Part shown: positions 17,626-26,500 of the stretch, piece by piece | Position numbering within the stretch: position 1 is the first letter of the stretch | Layout: every line of letters starts with the position of its first letter | Origin: JANYCO01 sp035535995 | GTDB taxonomy: Bacteria; Bacteroidota; Bacteroidia; Cytophagales; Cytophagaceae | DNA length: 64,000 nucleotides | Direction of reading: 5' to 3' | Assembly: GCA_035535995.1 (NCBI GenBank) | Contig: DATLOZ010000019.1 | Location: 186,001 to 250,000 of the forward strand | Notes under the pieces: generated by a model | Seen by the model: only the letters and a program-made list of their open reading frames with translations | Databases searched by the model: none | Told to the model about the DNA's origin: nothing | Made by a program: the position numbers and the translations under genes

Positions 17626-18069
17626 ATGAACAGAAAAAAAATTTTAGATGTATTGGCCCAACTTCAGGAAGGCTATATTGAAGAAATGAAACTGGAAGAG
17701 GGTAACCTCAACATCAAAGTAGAATGTCGTCACCTCGCCGACCAGATCGATGCGAATTATACCAGTTTCTATGTTGTGCTGAAAGGCACTACAGATCTTT
17801 ACTTCCGACCATGGGACGATGAAGAGGTCGTGATCACTTCTGTGAAAGACATCGTACTTTTTAAACCGGATATTCTCAATGTGGAATATGCCGACGATGA
17901 ATATCTCAAGATCTACTCCAATTGCGAAAATGTATATTCCGGCGGCTGCCTCTATTTTCACGCTGCAGACATCAAGGTGTTTGACGAAGGACTGAATGAA
18001 GTGAAACTGGAAGACCTTAGCGAGCTCAGTGATAATTATTGGTTTCCAAGCGACAAAGCAGAAGGATAG
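17626..18069 (+). CDS. Unknown acidic protein coupled to the metallo-hydrolase gene
   Basis: 147 residues, not recognised. No signal peptide or membrane helix. It is acidic and probably cytoplasmic, with the patterns YVVLKGTTDLYFRPWDDEE and SGGCLYFHAADIKVFDE. The stop codon is immediately followed by the ATG of the next gene (TAGATG, no gap), so the two are translated together and their products are likely related in function. No metal-binding or catalytic motif is evident. Confidence 0.75.
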   Translation: MNRKKILDVLAQLQEGYIEEMKLEEGNLNIKVECRHLADQIDANYTSFYVVLKGTTDLYFRPWDDEEVVITSVKDIVLFKPDILNVEYADDEYLKIYSNCENVYSGGCLYFHAADIKVFDEGLNEVKLEDLSELSDNYWFPSDKAEG

Positions 18070-18909
18070 ATGAAACTTACCACGATCAATACCGGACTTT
18101 TTAAACTCGATGGTGGTGCAATGTTTGGCGTAGTACCGAAAACGATCTGGCAAAAATTAAATCCCGCCGACGAAAACAATATGTGTACCTGGGCTATGCG
18201 CTGCCTGCTGATCGAAGACCAGGGCAAGCTGATCCTTGTGGATACAGGTATCGGCAATAAACAGGATAAAAGGTTTTTTGAATATTATTACCTGCACGGA
18301 AACGATACCCTTGAAAAATCAATCCTGCAGGCGGGCTATACTCCTGATGAAATTACCGACGTGGTACTCACACATCTTCATTTCGATCACTGCGGCGGCG
18401 CTGTAAATTATAATAGCGATAAAACAAAAGCTTTTCCCGCATTTAAGAATGCTACCTACTGGTCCAACCAGGAACACTGGAAATGGGCTACTGAGCCTAA
18501 TCCAAGAGAAAAAGCGAGTTTTCTGAAAGAAAATATTTTCCCGATCCAGGAATCCGGGCAACTTAAATTTATTGAGCAGGGGAGTTCTCCTTTCCCTTCT
18601 GTAGATTTTCTGATGGTAGACGGACATACCGAAAAGCAAATGCTTCCAATAATTCGCCACGGTGAAAAAACGATCGTCTACGTAGCCGATCTGATCCCTT
18701 CTTCGGCACATCTTCCAATCCCTTATGTGATGGGCTATGACACACGTCCGCTGCTTTCGATGGATGAAAAAAATAAATTCCTGCGCGAAGCAGTGGAGAA
18801 AAAATATATCCTGTTTTTCGAACACGACCCTGATATCGAATGCGGCTCTCTTGTGCAGACAGAGAAGGGAGTGAGGATGAAAGAAGGGTTTAAGTTGTCG
18901 GAGCTTTAA
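18070..18909 (+). CDS. MBL-fold metallo-hydrolase
   Basis: Predicted zinc-dependent hydrolase of 279 residues. The signature THLHFDHCGG (about residues 97-106) gives the HxHxDH metal site; later ligands are His in VDGHTEKQ, Asp in VYVADLIP and His in FFEHDPD. No signal peptide, so cytoplasmic. The layout resembles lactonase-like members of the superfamily, but the substrate cannot be assigned. Translation is coupled to the unknown gene upstream. The stop codon is followed after 8 bases by the left arm of the 242-bp inverted-repeat element. Confidence 0.85.
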   Translation: MKLTTINTGLFKLDGGAMFGVVPKTIWQKLNPADENNMCTWAMRCLLIEDQGKLILVDTGIGNKQDKRFFEYYYLHGNDTLEKSILQAGYTPDEITDVVLTHLHFDHCGGAVNYNSDKTKAFPAFKNATYWSNQEHWKWATEPNPREKASFLKENIFPIQESGQLKFIEQGSSPFPSVDFLMVDGHTEKQMLPIIRHGEKTIVYVADLIPSSAHLPIPYVMGYDTRPLLSMDEKNKFLREAVEKKYILFFEHDPDIECGSLVQTEKGVRMKEGFKLSEL

Positions 18910-18917
18910 TAATTTTT

Positions 18918-19159
18918 GTCTGAACCTTGATTCTCAGGATTAGAAGATTTTCATGATTTTGATTAGAAGATTCGATAATGATTTAAATTATTCCTTGTTT
19001 TTTGTGAAGCTTCTACAACAACGTATGACTAGCTAACCTTGCGCAAAGTTTATATAAAGCCAATGCTAATTTCTGTATAGAAAAGCTAAGATTATTGGTC
19101 AATAATCTTGTAAATAACAATCATGAAAATCTTCTAATCCTGAGAATCAAGGTTCAGAC
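18918..19159. repeat. MITE-like element, copy C, with perfect 41-bp terminal inverted repeats
   Basis: 18918-18958 and 19119-19159 are exact reverse complements over 41 bases (outer end GTCTGAACCTTGATTCTCAG). The 160-base interior has no open frame of note and is AT-rich. It fills the gap between two convergent genes; the right arm supplies the TGA stop codon of the sensor gene (19154-19156). No target-site duplication is evident. The arms show internal GATT periodicity. Confidence 0.85.
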
Positions 19160-20965
19160 CAGCGCTCTTACCTTTTCCCTGATCAAATAAGCTCCGAGAG
19201 ATTCCGCTGCTTTTTCAAGGAATTGAATGTAATATGGATCAAACGTTTTGAAGGACGAAAGCTCAAAAGCTCCGAGCGTTTGTTGATTGAAGTGGATTGG
19301 GAAGATCATTACTACAACAGGATTTGCTTCTCCTAGGCCTGAATTTATTTTTTGAGAGTAATCTTCCGGAAGATCTTTCAGCGTGAGAATTTCATTGTCT
19401 TTAATACTTTGACCGATATAATTTTCTCCCCACATCAATGGCTCTTGTTTCAATCGCTCTTCAGATAATGCGAAGCCGGCTTTCAGTTTGATGACAGGAA
19501 GTGCGCCCGACGGCTTCACAATAAATAGAGCCGCCTGATGTGCTTGTACTGATCTGGCCAGGAAGGAAATGATCTTTTGATACATTACTTTGTGCTCTTC
19601 TGAACTGCGCAAAAGCTCGCTAAGCGCGGTGAGCGTATCGGATACCCATTTCTGGCGGATGATCTCTGTTTGCGAAGTTTCCAGGTTGTGCTTCATTTTT
19701 AGAAGCGAGCTTCCAAGCAGATCTTTTTCTCCTAAAGCACTAAAAGATGCGGTAAGATTTCCATCGCCGATCTCGTTGGCAAAGCCTGCCATCTTTTGAA
19801 AATTTCCGCTCAGCGTATTTAAGGCTTCCGACATCTCGCCGATCTCGTCGCGGAGATTTATTTTTTCTATCAGCTGTGGCTCGCCTTGTGAAAGCTTCTG
19901 CACAGATTGCTGAATCGTACCAATTCTTTTGGTAAAACTTTTTACAAACAACAGCGCAAAGCCCACGCCGATCAGCAATAGAACGATGGAGAATAACATC
20001 AGCTTTGTCCAATCGGATTGAAGGTAGATATTGGGATCGGTGAGTTTTACCTTTGGAATGAGCGTAAGAAATTTCCAGCGGTTGCCGAGGTAAGCATTGA
20101 AGCCTTCGGACTCTGACCAGCCATAAAGAAAATCCTCTTCGTTGATTGGAATGCCTGCGTATTCAAAATCGAATTGTTTGAATAAATTATTTTTGCCGAT
20201 CGTCACTTTCATGATATTGTCCTGTCGGTCTGCATCGATGAGATGGCCCTGTTTATCCATGAGCAGGATGAGACTTCCTTTTACATCGTTTTGCAAATTT
20301 AACTCTGCTTCCTTGCGGATCTGTTGTGTCACTTCATGCCAGCTCACGCGGTTGCGCCACACGCCTACGATCTGTCCTTGCATATTGCGCACGGGAGCGG
20401 AGAAGTCGATGCCGTATCCACTGCCGTTATAGATCCTTTCAATATCTTCGTCGTTGTTGAAATCGGAAAAATAAGCCCCGCCCACAGGACCGCCTACTAC
20501 GATGGAAGAGCGAAACCATTCACGATCGTTCATGTTTTGCTCAAGAAGAAAATAATTGGTAAGCGGACGTCCAAAACGGTCTTTGGTATTGAGGAAAATC
20601 ACCTTGCCGGAAATATCACAGAGCATCATCAGATCGTAGCATTTGTAATAAGTCATCATCGAGTTGATGAAATTTTGCAGCGTGCTGTCTTGTTGAGGAT
20701 GTTCCAGTACTTTCGCAGCTTCACTGTTGAAAGCAAATGCCTGCACATCGGAGTAGCGCTCATCAAGATTACGATCTATTTTTTCTGCCACCGTGGAAGA
20801 AGTCGACAAAGCCAATTGCTCCAGCGGTTTATTCTGGATCGTCACATGTTGCCTGGCGGAATAATACAGCAGGGAAATAACAAGGAATAAAGGAATGGAT
20901 AATAACAGCAGTAATAATTGGTGGGATAACTTTAATGTTCCGATCAGTCGCATCCTTCTACACAT
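19154..20965 (-). CDS. Membrane sensor: dCache-like / HAMP / GAF, no output domain
   Basis: 603 residues. TM helix 1 (about 16-36), an extracytoplasmic Cache-like sensor (37-318), TM helix 2 (321-343), HAMP-type coiled region (344-430, with LRDEIGEMSEALNTLSGNFQ), and a C-terminal GAF domain (about 455-600). No histidine kinase, GGDEF, methyl-accepting or effector domain follows, so it must signal to a partner or has lost its output. The last codons overlap a repeat arm. The start is the ATG at 20965; an in-frame ATG at 20953 (MRLIGTLKLSH) is an equally good choice. Confidence 0.75.
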   Translation of the reverse strand: MCRRMRLIGTLKLSHQLLLLLLSIPLFLVISLLYYSARQHVTIQNKPLEQLALSTSSTVAEKIDRNLDERYSDVQAFAFNSEAAKVLEHPQQDSTLQNFINSMMTYYKCYDLMMLCDISGKVIFLNTKDRFGRPLTNYFLLEQNMNDREWFRSSIVVGGPVGGAYFSDFNNDEDIERIYNGSGYGIDFSAPVRNMQGQIVGVWRNRVSWHEVTQQIRKEAELNLQNDVKGSLILLMDKQGHLIDADRQDNIMKVTIGKNNLFKQFDFEYAGIPINEEDFLYGWSESEGFNAYLGNRWKFLTLIPKVKLTDPNIYLQSDWTKLMLFSIVLLLIGVGFALLFVKSFTKRIGTIQQSVQKLSQGEPQLIEKINLRDEIGEMSEALNTLSGNFQKMAGFANEIGDGNLTASFSALGEKDLLGSSLLKMKHNLETSQTEIIRQKWVSDTLTALSELLRSSEEHKVMYQKIISFLARSVQAHQAALFIVKPSGALPVIKLKAGFALSEERLKQEPLMWGENYIGQSIKDNEILTLKDLPEDYSQKINSGLGEANPVVVMIFPIHFNQQTLGAFELSSFKTFDPYYIQFLEKAAESLGAYLIREKVRALV

Positions 20966-21055
20966 TTTTAGGTTACATACTCAATTTACGGCATTTCAGG
21001 GCAGCGCGTTCGGCGAGAAATATTATCAAATCGTTAACAAATCCTTAAAACAAAA

Positions 21056-21098
21056 GATGCCAGATGACGGATGTCAGATACCGGATAATTTTTTGCAA
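21056..21098. repeat. CCAGATACCGGAT-type repeat, single arm
   Basis: Words GATGCCAGATGACGGATGTC and CAGATACCGGATAA, the same family as 33271-33395 and 46992-47017. Confidence 0.5.
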
Positions 21099-21230
21099 CG
21101 AAAATTGTTGCAAAAATTTTATTGTGTTCTCCAGCATCCCAATCTCAATAGAAATTTCAACTTATAACCAATCGCAAAATTTTATAAATCATTTTTAAGG
21201 TTTTATAAATCATTGAAATTTATTATATTG

Positions 21231-21238
21231 TATCTTTA
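21231..21238 (+). promoter_or_regulatory. Probable -7 box (TATCTTTA) before the HYC_CC_PP gene
   Basis: One mismatch to TAnnTTTG, with TTG at 21213-21215 as a possible -33 element. It places the transcript start near 21245 and so supports the GTG at 21258 rather than an upstream TTG. Confidence 0.45.
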
Positions 21239-21257
21239 CGACATCAATGCACAACAC

Positions 21258-21641
21258 GTGAAGAGAATAGCGATCATATCGGCTCTGGCAATCTACCTGG
21301 TACTCAATTTAGGGATCAGCGTGAAACTGCATTACTGCGGAGATTCTATTAGTTACGTAGAGTTTTTTTCTGTAGAAAAAAAGAATTGTTGTAAAAACCC
21401 TAAAGCTAATTGCTGTAAAGACAAGATCGCTTACATCAATCCGGAGACCAACCAGGTGGATGCGCCTGTTGTTCACTTCTCATTCCCTGATTATGCGAAG
21501 TATGCATTGATCCCTCATGATCTGTCTTTCCTTTCTGTTTCTGTTCAAAAACTAACAAAATCCAGTCGTCCTGCTTTTAGCCAGGAGATTTTTTACAGGA
21601 AAATACCTTTATATCTTTTTCATAAAGTTATCATCGTCTAA
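21258..21641 (+). CDS. HYC_CC_PP family protein
   Basis: About 127 residues beginning at GTG (VKRIAIISALAIYLVLNLG). One N-terminal membrane/signal segment is followed by the eponymous pattern: HYC in VKLHYCGDSIS, two Cys pairs in NCCKNPKANCCKD, and a later hydrophobic stretch. The family is seen mostly in Bacteroidota next to metal-resistance genes; no biochemical function is established. The first gene of the copper-type island, about 180 bases before the Cys-rich peptide. The GTG start is chosen because the probable promoter lies downstream of earlier candidate starts. Confidence 0.7.
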   Translation: MKRIAIISALAIYLVLNLGISVKLHYCGDSISYVEFFSVEKKNCCKNPKANCCKDKIAYINPETNQVDAPVVHFSFPDYAKYALIPHDLSFLSVSVQKLTKSSRPAFSQEIFYRKIPLYLFHKVIIV

Positions 21642-21745
21642 CCATTTCTTATGTCCGCTATAATGCCGGACACTTTATACACTTGCATACTGCAGGATGT
21701 ATTCCTCATAAATTATTTACTAAAAGCGAACAAGTTATTAGATCT

Positions 21746-21768
21746 TCAATCAGGCGAATTCTGATTGA
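21746..21768. promoter_or_regulatory. Inverted repeat, possible operator of the copper-response operon
   Basis: TCAATCAG (21746-21753) and CTGATTGA (21761-21768) separated by 7 bases, about 55 bases before the Cys-rich peptide gene. It is followed by TATGATTTG, a -7-like box with one extra base. A candidate site for the AraC-type regulator encoded in the same operon. Confidence 0.35.
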
Positions 21769-21823
21769 TAATATGATTTGAAAACATTCGCAGAGTTTAT
21801 TTCAGATTTTAAAAGATAAAAAC

Positions 21824-21985
21824 ATGAAAAAAATGTTCTTCATGCTATTATTAAGCGGAGCGCTGATGATGGCAAATTTTGTAGAAGCAAACAATGAGAC
21901 AACTAAAAAGAAATGCTGCAAAGGCAACAAAGAGTGTTGCAAAGGACAGGATAAAAAAGATTGCTGTACCAAAGTGAGCCTATGA
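21824..21985 (+). CDS. Cys-rich exported 53-residue peptide
   Basis: Small gene not matched to a named family. A signal-peptide-like start (MKKMFFMLLLSGALMMANF, cleavage probably near VEA-NN) is followed by a very hydrophilic tail with three Cys-Cys pairs: KKCCKGNKECCKGQDKKDCC. The regular CC spacing (7 and 8 residues between pairs) suggests a periplasmic soft-metal (Cu/Ag) binder, an inference from composition and context. Its stop overlaps the ATG of the AraC-type regulator by four bases (ATGA), so it is translated with it. Confidence 0.7.
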   Translation: MKKMFFMLLLSGALMMANFVEANNETTKKKCCKGNKECCKGQDKKDCCTKVSL

Positions 21986-22518
21986 AGTTGTTCATCAAAA
22001 ATATGGTATGCGATCGCTGTATCATGGTAGTGCGTCAGCAGTTGGAGGATCTAAACTATGAAGTGCAGCACGTAAAACTCGGCGAAGCAGTGATAGATCC
22101 AGCGCCTGATAAGAAAGGCCTGGATGAGATCCGCGAGCGGTTTATGCGTATTGGATTCGAACTATTAGAAGATAAAAAGAAGATACTTTCCGAAAAGATA
22201 AAAGTGTTGTTGGTAGAAAAACTTCAGCAGGAAAGTCCACAAAGGGAAACAAATCTTTCACATTATCTCTCCGGGCAGCTGGGCTTCGACTATCATTATA
22301 TGTCGCACGTCTTTTCTGAAATAGAAAAAACAACGATCGAAAAATTCTTTATCCAGCAAAAAATAGAAAAGGTAAAAGAATTGATACGCTACGACGAGCT
22401 ATCGATCAGTGAAATCGCGTGGAAGCTTGGATATAGCAGTATCCAGGCACTCTCCAGCCAGTTTAAGAAAGTGACAGGTGTTACTCCCAGTGAGTTTAGA
22501 AATCAATTGAAACGTTAA
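21982..22518 (+). CDS. AraC-family regulator with an N-terminal metal-binding-like domain
   Basis: 178 residues. The N-terminal 70 residues begin MKLFIKNMVCDRCIMVVRQQ, an HMA-like beta-alpha start with a CxxC pair where HMA domains bind Cu(I). The C-terminal part (about 85-178) is an AraC/XylS double helix-turn-helix ending SISEIAWKLGYSSIQALSSQFKKVTGVTPSEFR. The architecture suggests a copper-sensing activator of the adjacent efflux genes. The start is the ATG in the ATGA overlap with the peptide gene; an upstream TTG would extend it without family support. Confidence 0.8.
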   Translation: MKLFIKNMVCDRCIMVVRQQLEDLNYEVQHVKLGEAVIDPAPDKKGLDEIRERFMRIGFELLEDKKKILSEKIKVLLVEKLQQESPQRETNLSHYLSGQLGFDYHYMSHVFSEIEKTTIEKFFIQQKIEKVKELIRYDELSISEIAWKLGYSSIQALSSQFKKVTGVTPSEFRNQLKR

Positions 22519-22623
22519 CGCTTGGCGTGGAGCTCTTCATGTCAAACGGATTGCTTCGTTGCATCTGTCGGATACTGCTAATTAAAACAGTAATATATAA
22601 ATTCAAATTAAACATATACAATC

Positions 22624-22977
22624 ATGAAAACTCAAAAAACAATTATCACACTTGTAGTAGCTTTTATAGTTTCTGCCATTACATTCAATTTAACAGCTAA
22701 ACCAATGCACAATGAAACCGCCACGTTCAAGGTATATGGCAATTGTGGCATGTGCAAGAATAGAATCGAAACGGCTTTAAAAGTAGACGGAGTTTCTAAA
22801 GCGGATTGGGATGTAAAAACCAAAATGATGACAGTGACCTATGATCCTCATGTGATTTCTTTAAATGATATTAATAAAAAAATTGCAGCCGTTGGTCATG
22901 ATACAGAAACTGTAAAAGCGGATGATAAAACCTATAAAGGCCTTATGGGATGCTGCCAGTACGAAAGAAAAAAGTAA
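22624..22977 (+). CDS. Exported heavy-metal-associated (HMA) domain protein
   Basis: 117 residues. Signal peptide (1-26, ending LTAKP) and one ferredoxin-like HMA domain: VYGNCGMCKNRIETALKVDGVSKADWD with the CxxC ligand pair in NCGMC, then the strand TVTYDPHVISLNDINKKI. It is related to CopZ/MerP-type metallochaperones but acts in the periplasm. A Cys pair near the end (GCCQYE) is an extra potential metal ligand. 13 bases separate it from the next lipoprotein gene. Confidence 0.85.
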   Translation: MKTQKTIITLVVAFIVSAITFNLTAKPMHNETATFKVYGNCGMCKNRIETALKVDGVSKADWDVKTKMMTVTYDPHVISLNDINKKIAAVGHDTETVKADDKTYKGLMGCCQYERKK

Positions 22978-22990
22978 ACTAAACCCTACT

Positions 22991-23281
22991 ATGAAAAGAA
23001 AATGCTTGTCAATGTTAGCAGTTGCTTCTGTGTCGGCAATACTAATTTCCTGCGGAAGTAACGAGACGAAGGAAACAACTTCTGAAATGAAGGATACCGT
23101 AAATACTATGGTTGCTGGTGTGCAATACACTTGTCCTATGCACCCTGAAGTGCAAAGTGACAAGCCAGGAAGCTGTCCGAAATGTGGAATGGATCTGGTG
23201 AAAAAAGAAACTTCCGGAAAGTCGGAAACGATGCCCGATAGTACTATGAAGAGCGATAGTGCTGCAAAAATGAAAATGTAA
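22991..23281 (+). CDS. Lipoprotein with one heavy-metal-binding (HMBD) module
   Basis: 96 residues. Lipobox ILISC (Cys about residue 21), then an acidic/Ser-Thr linker and one HMBD module YTCPMHPEVQSDKPGSCP...CGMDLV. The tail is Met- and Ser-rich (TMPDSTMKSDSAAKMKM pattern), another soft-metal-friendly composition. The ATG at 22991 is chosen because it gives a clean lipoprotein signal. The same module occurs twice in the adaptor at 27976 and once in that at 29358, so this free copy may deliver metal to the efflux system. A strong terminator follows. Confidence 0.8.
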   Translation: MKRKCLSMLAVASVSAILISCGSNETKETTSEMKDTVNTMVAGVQYTCPMHPEVQSDKPGSCPKCGMDLVKKETSGKSETMPDSTMKSDSAAKMKM

Positions 23282-23336
23282 TTAAAAATAAAAACGGCCG
23301 CTATCTCCGCATAAGTTTTAGGTTGCTTAGGTTGTT

Positions 23337-23369
23337 CCTTCTTCTGCTTTAAGGGCAGAAGAAGGTTTT
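23337..23369 (+). terminator. Terminator of the regulator/metal-binding operon
   Basis: Perfect 11-bp stem CCTTCTTCTGC (23337-23347) with 23355-23365, 7-base loop, then TTTTATT. It separates the regulatory operon from the pump operon. Confidence 0.85.
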
Positions 23370-23402
23370 ATTAAAAAATTATATTAAGTATTAAGAATAA
23401 TA

Positions 23403-23520
23403 ATAGATACCAGATAGTTTAGGTAAAAACAACTCTGTTTTACAAATAAGCTAAAAGACAATGTCATTAAAATACTCTCGTATTTATCCGGTATCTGGCA
23501 TCCGGCATCTGTTATCTCAA
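23403..23520. repeat. CCAGATACCGGAT-type inverted repeat element
   Basis: Left arm AGATACCAGATA (about 23405-23416) and right arm TATCCGGTATCTGGCATCC (from 23487) ending in GTTATCTCAA. About 115 bases, lying between the terminator and cusA. Confidence 0.55.
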
Positions 23521-23563
23521 ATAAGTATTAATATTTAGGAGGGTAATTCCAAAGAATTATTTT

Positions 23564-26500
23564 ATGGTAAACAAACTCATTTCTTTATCCATCAAAAACA
23601 GATTTATAGTTTTGCTGATCGCCACAGGACTATTCATCTGGGGAATTTTTTCAGTAAAAGAAAATCCCATAGACGCTATTCCTGACCTTTCAGAAAATCA
23701 GGTGATCGTTTTTACAGAATGGATGGGACGCAGCCCGCAGGTGATCGAAGATCAGGTTACTTATCCTTTGGTATCCAATCTTCAAGGGATACCGAAGATT
23801 AAGAACATACGAGGTACTTCTATGTTTGGGATGAGTTTTGTGTATATCATATTTGAAGACAATGTAGATATCTATTGGGCTCGAACGAGAGTCTTAGAAA
23901 GGCTTAACTATGCACAGCGTTTACTTCCTAATGAAGTAACACCTACCCTTGGCCCGGATGGGACAGGCGTTGGACATATCTTCTGGTATACGCTGGATGC
24001 GAAAGGAATTGATTTAGGCGAGCAAAGAGCTTTACAGGATTGGTATATAAAATTTGCATTACAAACTGTAGACGGTGTGAGCGAAGTAGCATCTTTCGGA
24101 GGTTTTCAGAAACAATATCAGCTAAACATAGATCCACATAAACTTACTTATTATAAAATCACTTTGATGGATGTGCTCAAGGCGGTCAAGTCAAATAACA
24201 ACGATGTAGGTGGAAGGAAATTTGAAATGAACGACATGGGCTACATCGTTCGTGGATTGGGGTATATTAAGAAAATTGAGGACGTAGAAAATATTCCGGT
24301 TGCAATGGATAATTCTGTTCCTATCAGAATTAAAGATGTTGCCACCGTTCAAATGGGCGGCGATCTAAGGCTTGGTATTTTTGATGAGAACGGGGAAGGC
24401 GAAACCGTAGGAGGAATTGTAGTAATGCGGTATGGCGCTAATGCCAATAAAGTAATTGAAGATATAAAAGTAAAAATAAAAGACGTTGAGAAAGGATTGC
24501 CGGAAGGCGTAAAAATAAAAGTGGCTTACGACAGAAGCTCGCTTATCCAGGAAGCAATAGACTCAATCAAGCATACCTTATGGGAAGAAATTCTAACGGT
24601 TTCCATAGTAGTTATTATTTTCCTGTTTAGCTGGAAAAGCGCCCTCAGTATTATTATCCAGATCCCGATCACGATTGCAGGAAGTTTTATTCTGCTAAAC
24701 CTATTTGGGATTTCTTCCAACATCATGTCGCTTACAGGTATTGCCCTCGCGATCGGGGTGATTGTAGACAATGGGATCGTCATGGCCGAGAATTGTCACC
24801 GCAATCTTTCCATTAGCGTATTTGATGAAAGCAACAGACTAAAAATTATTGAACAATCCTGTAAACAGGTAGGCAGAGGAATATTTTTTTCAACGATCAT
24901 AATTATTACTTCCTTCCTTCCAGTATTCATGCTTACAGGACAGGAAGGAAAACTTTTCCATCCCTTAGCCTGGACTAAAACGTTCATTCTGATCGTAGAC
25001 GCTCTGCTTGCTGTAACACTTGCTCCTGTGTTGATCTCTTTCTTTATGAAAGGAAAATTAAAACCGGAATCAAGCAATCCTCTAAACAGAGTATTGGAAA
25101 AACTTTATACTCCTGTTATCACATGGTGTTTGAAGTGGAGAAAAACTACTCTTGGTATAAATATAGTAGCCTTGCTTATCAGCATCCCTTTGTTAATGAG
25201 CCTTGGAAAGGAGTTTATGCCTCCGCTTGATGAAGGCTCTATTCTTTTTATGCCTGTTACATTGCCGGATGTTTCCAACTCAGAAGTAAAAAGAATTTTA
25301 CAGATCCAGGACAAACTGATCAAGTCGGTTCCTGAGGTTGAAAATGTATTGGGAAAAGCAGGAAGAGCTAATACTGCTACAGATAATTCGCCTATCAGTA
25401 TGATTGAAACTATTGTTTTGTTGAAGCCGAAATCGGAATGGAGAGCAGGCAAAACAAAGGACGATATTATAAATGAATTAAATGCAAAACTACAGATCCC
25501 TGGTGTTGTCAACGGATGGACGCAGCCTATTATCAACCGCATCAATATGCTTTCTACAGGTATCCGTACCGATGTTGGATTAAAAGTATATGGACAGAAT
25601 CTTGACTCTATCAATGCCTTTTCTCAAATGCTCAAAAAAGAACTGGAAGGAATTGAAGGTGTAAAAGACTTATACGTAGAGCCTATTACAGGAGGAAAAT
25701 ATCTTGACGTGGTAATTAAAAAAGAAGAAATAGGCCGATATGGGTTAAGTGTAGACGATGTAAATATGATCGTAGAATCCGCTTTGGGTGGGATGACGCT
25801 TACCACTACCATTGAAGGAAGACAGCGATTCACTGTGAATGCAAGATTTGCCCAGGAGTACAGGAATAGCATTGATAAAATAAAAAGAACGCCCATACAA
25901 ACCATGAACTACGGTACGATCCCTTTGTCAGCGGTAGCAGATATAAAGCTCTCTGAAGGGCCACCGATGATTAACTCAGAAAATGCCATGCTTAGAGGCA
26001 CTGTATTGTTTAACGTCAGAGATCGTGACTTAGGTAGTACAGTGGAAGAAGCCCGGAGGAAATTAAATGAAAAAATAAGCAAGCTTCCTAAAGGTTATTT
26101 TATAGAATGGAGTGGTCAGTACGAAAACCTGATCCGGGCCGAAAATACTTTGATGATCATTATTCCCGTGGTTTTACTGATCATTTTCTTTGCGCTGTAT
26201 TTTGCTTTCAATTCTTTAAGAGAAGCATTCCTTAGTTTGCTTACTATTCCTTTTGCCTTGATAGGCGGTGCTTATATGATTTATTTCTATCAGGTCAATT
26301 TATCCGTTGCTGTTGTGGTGGGCTTCATTGCTTTGTTTGGTATAGCGGTGGAAACGGGAATCATTATGGTGATTTATTTGAATGATGCCATGCAACAACT
26401 CGTGATCAGGAAAAAAGAATTGAACGAACCGATCACCAATGCTGATATTAGAGAATATGTAATTAACGGTGCTGCAAAAAGATTACGTCCTAAACTCATG

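Noticed and set aside
18918..19159. Insertion sequence with its own transposase
   Set aside because: The 160-base interior is too short for a transposase and has no coding frame, so only a non-autonomous (MITE-like) element is claimed.
20324..20890. A 188-codon plus-strand open frame opposite the sensor gene
   Set aside because: No recognisable domain and fully contained in a confident minus-strand gene.
23266..23340. Possible small gene after the HMBD lipoprotein
   Set aside because: Region is occupied by a perfect terminator and has no open frame over 20 codons with a plausible start.
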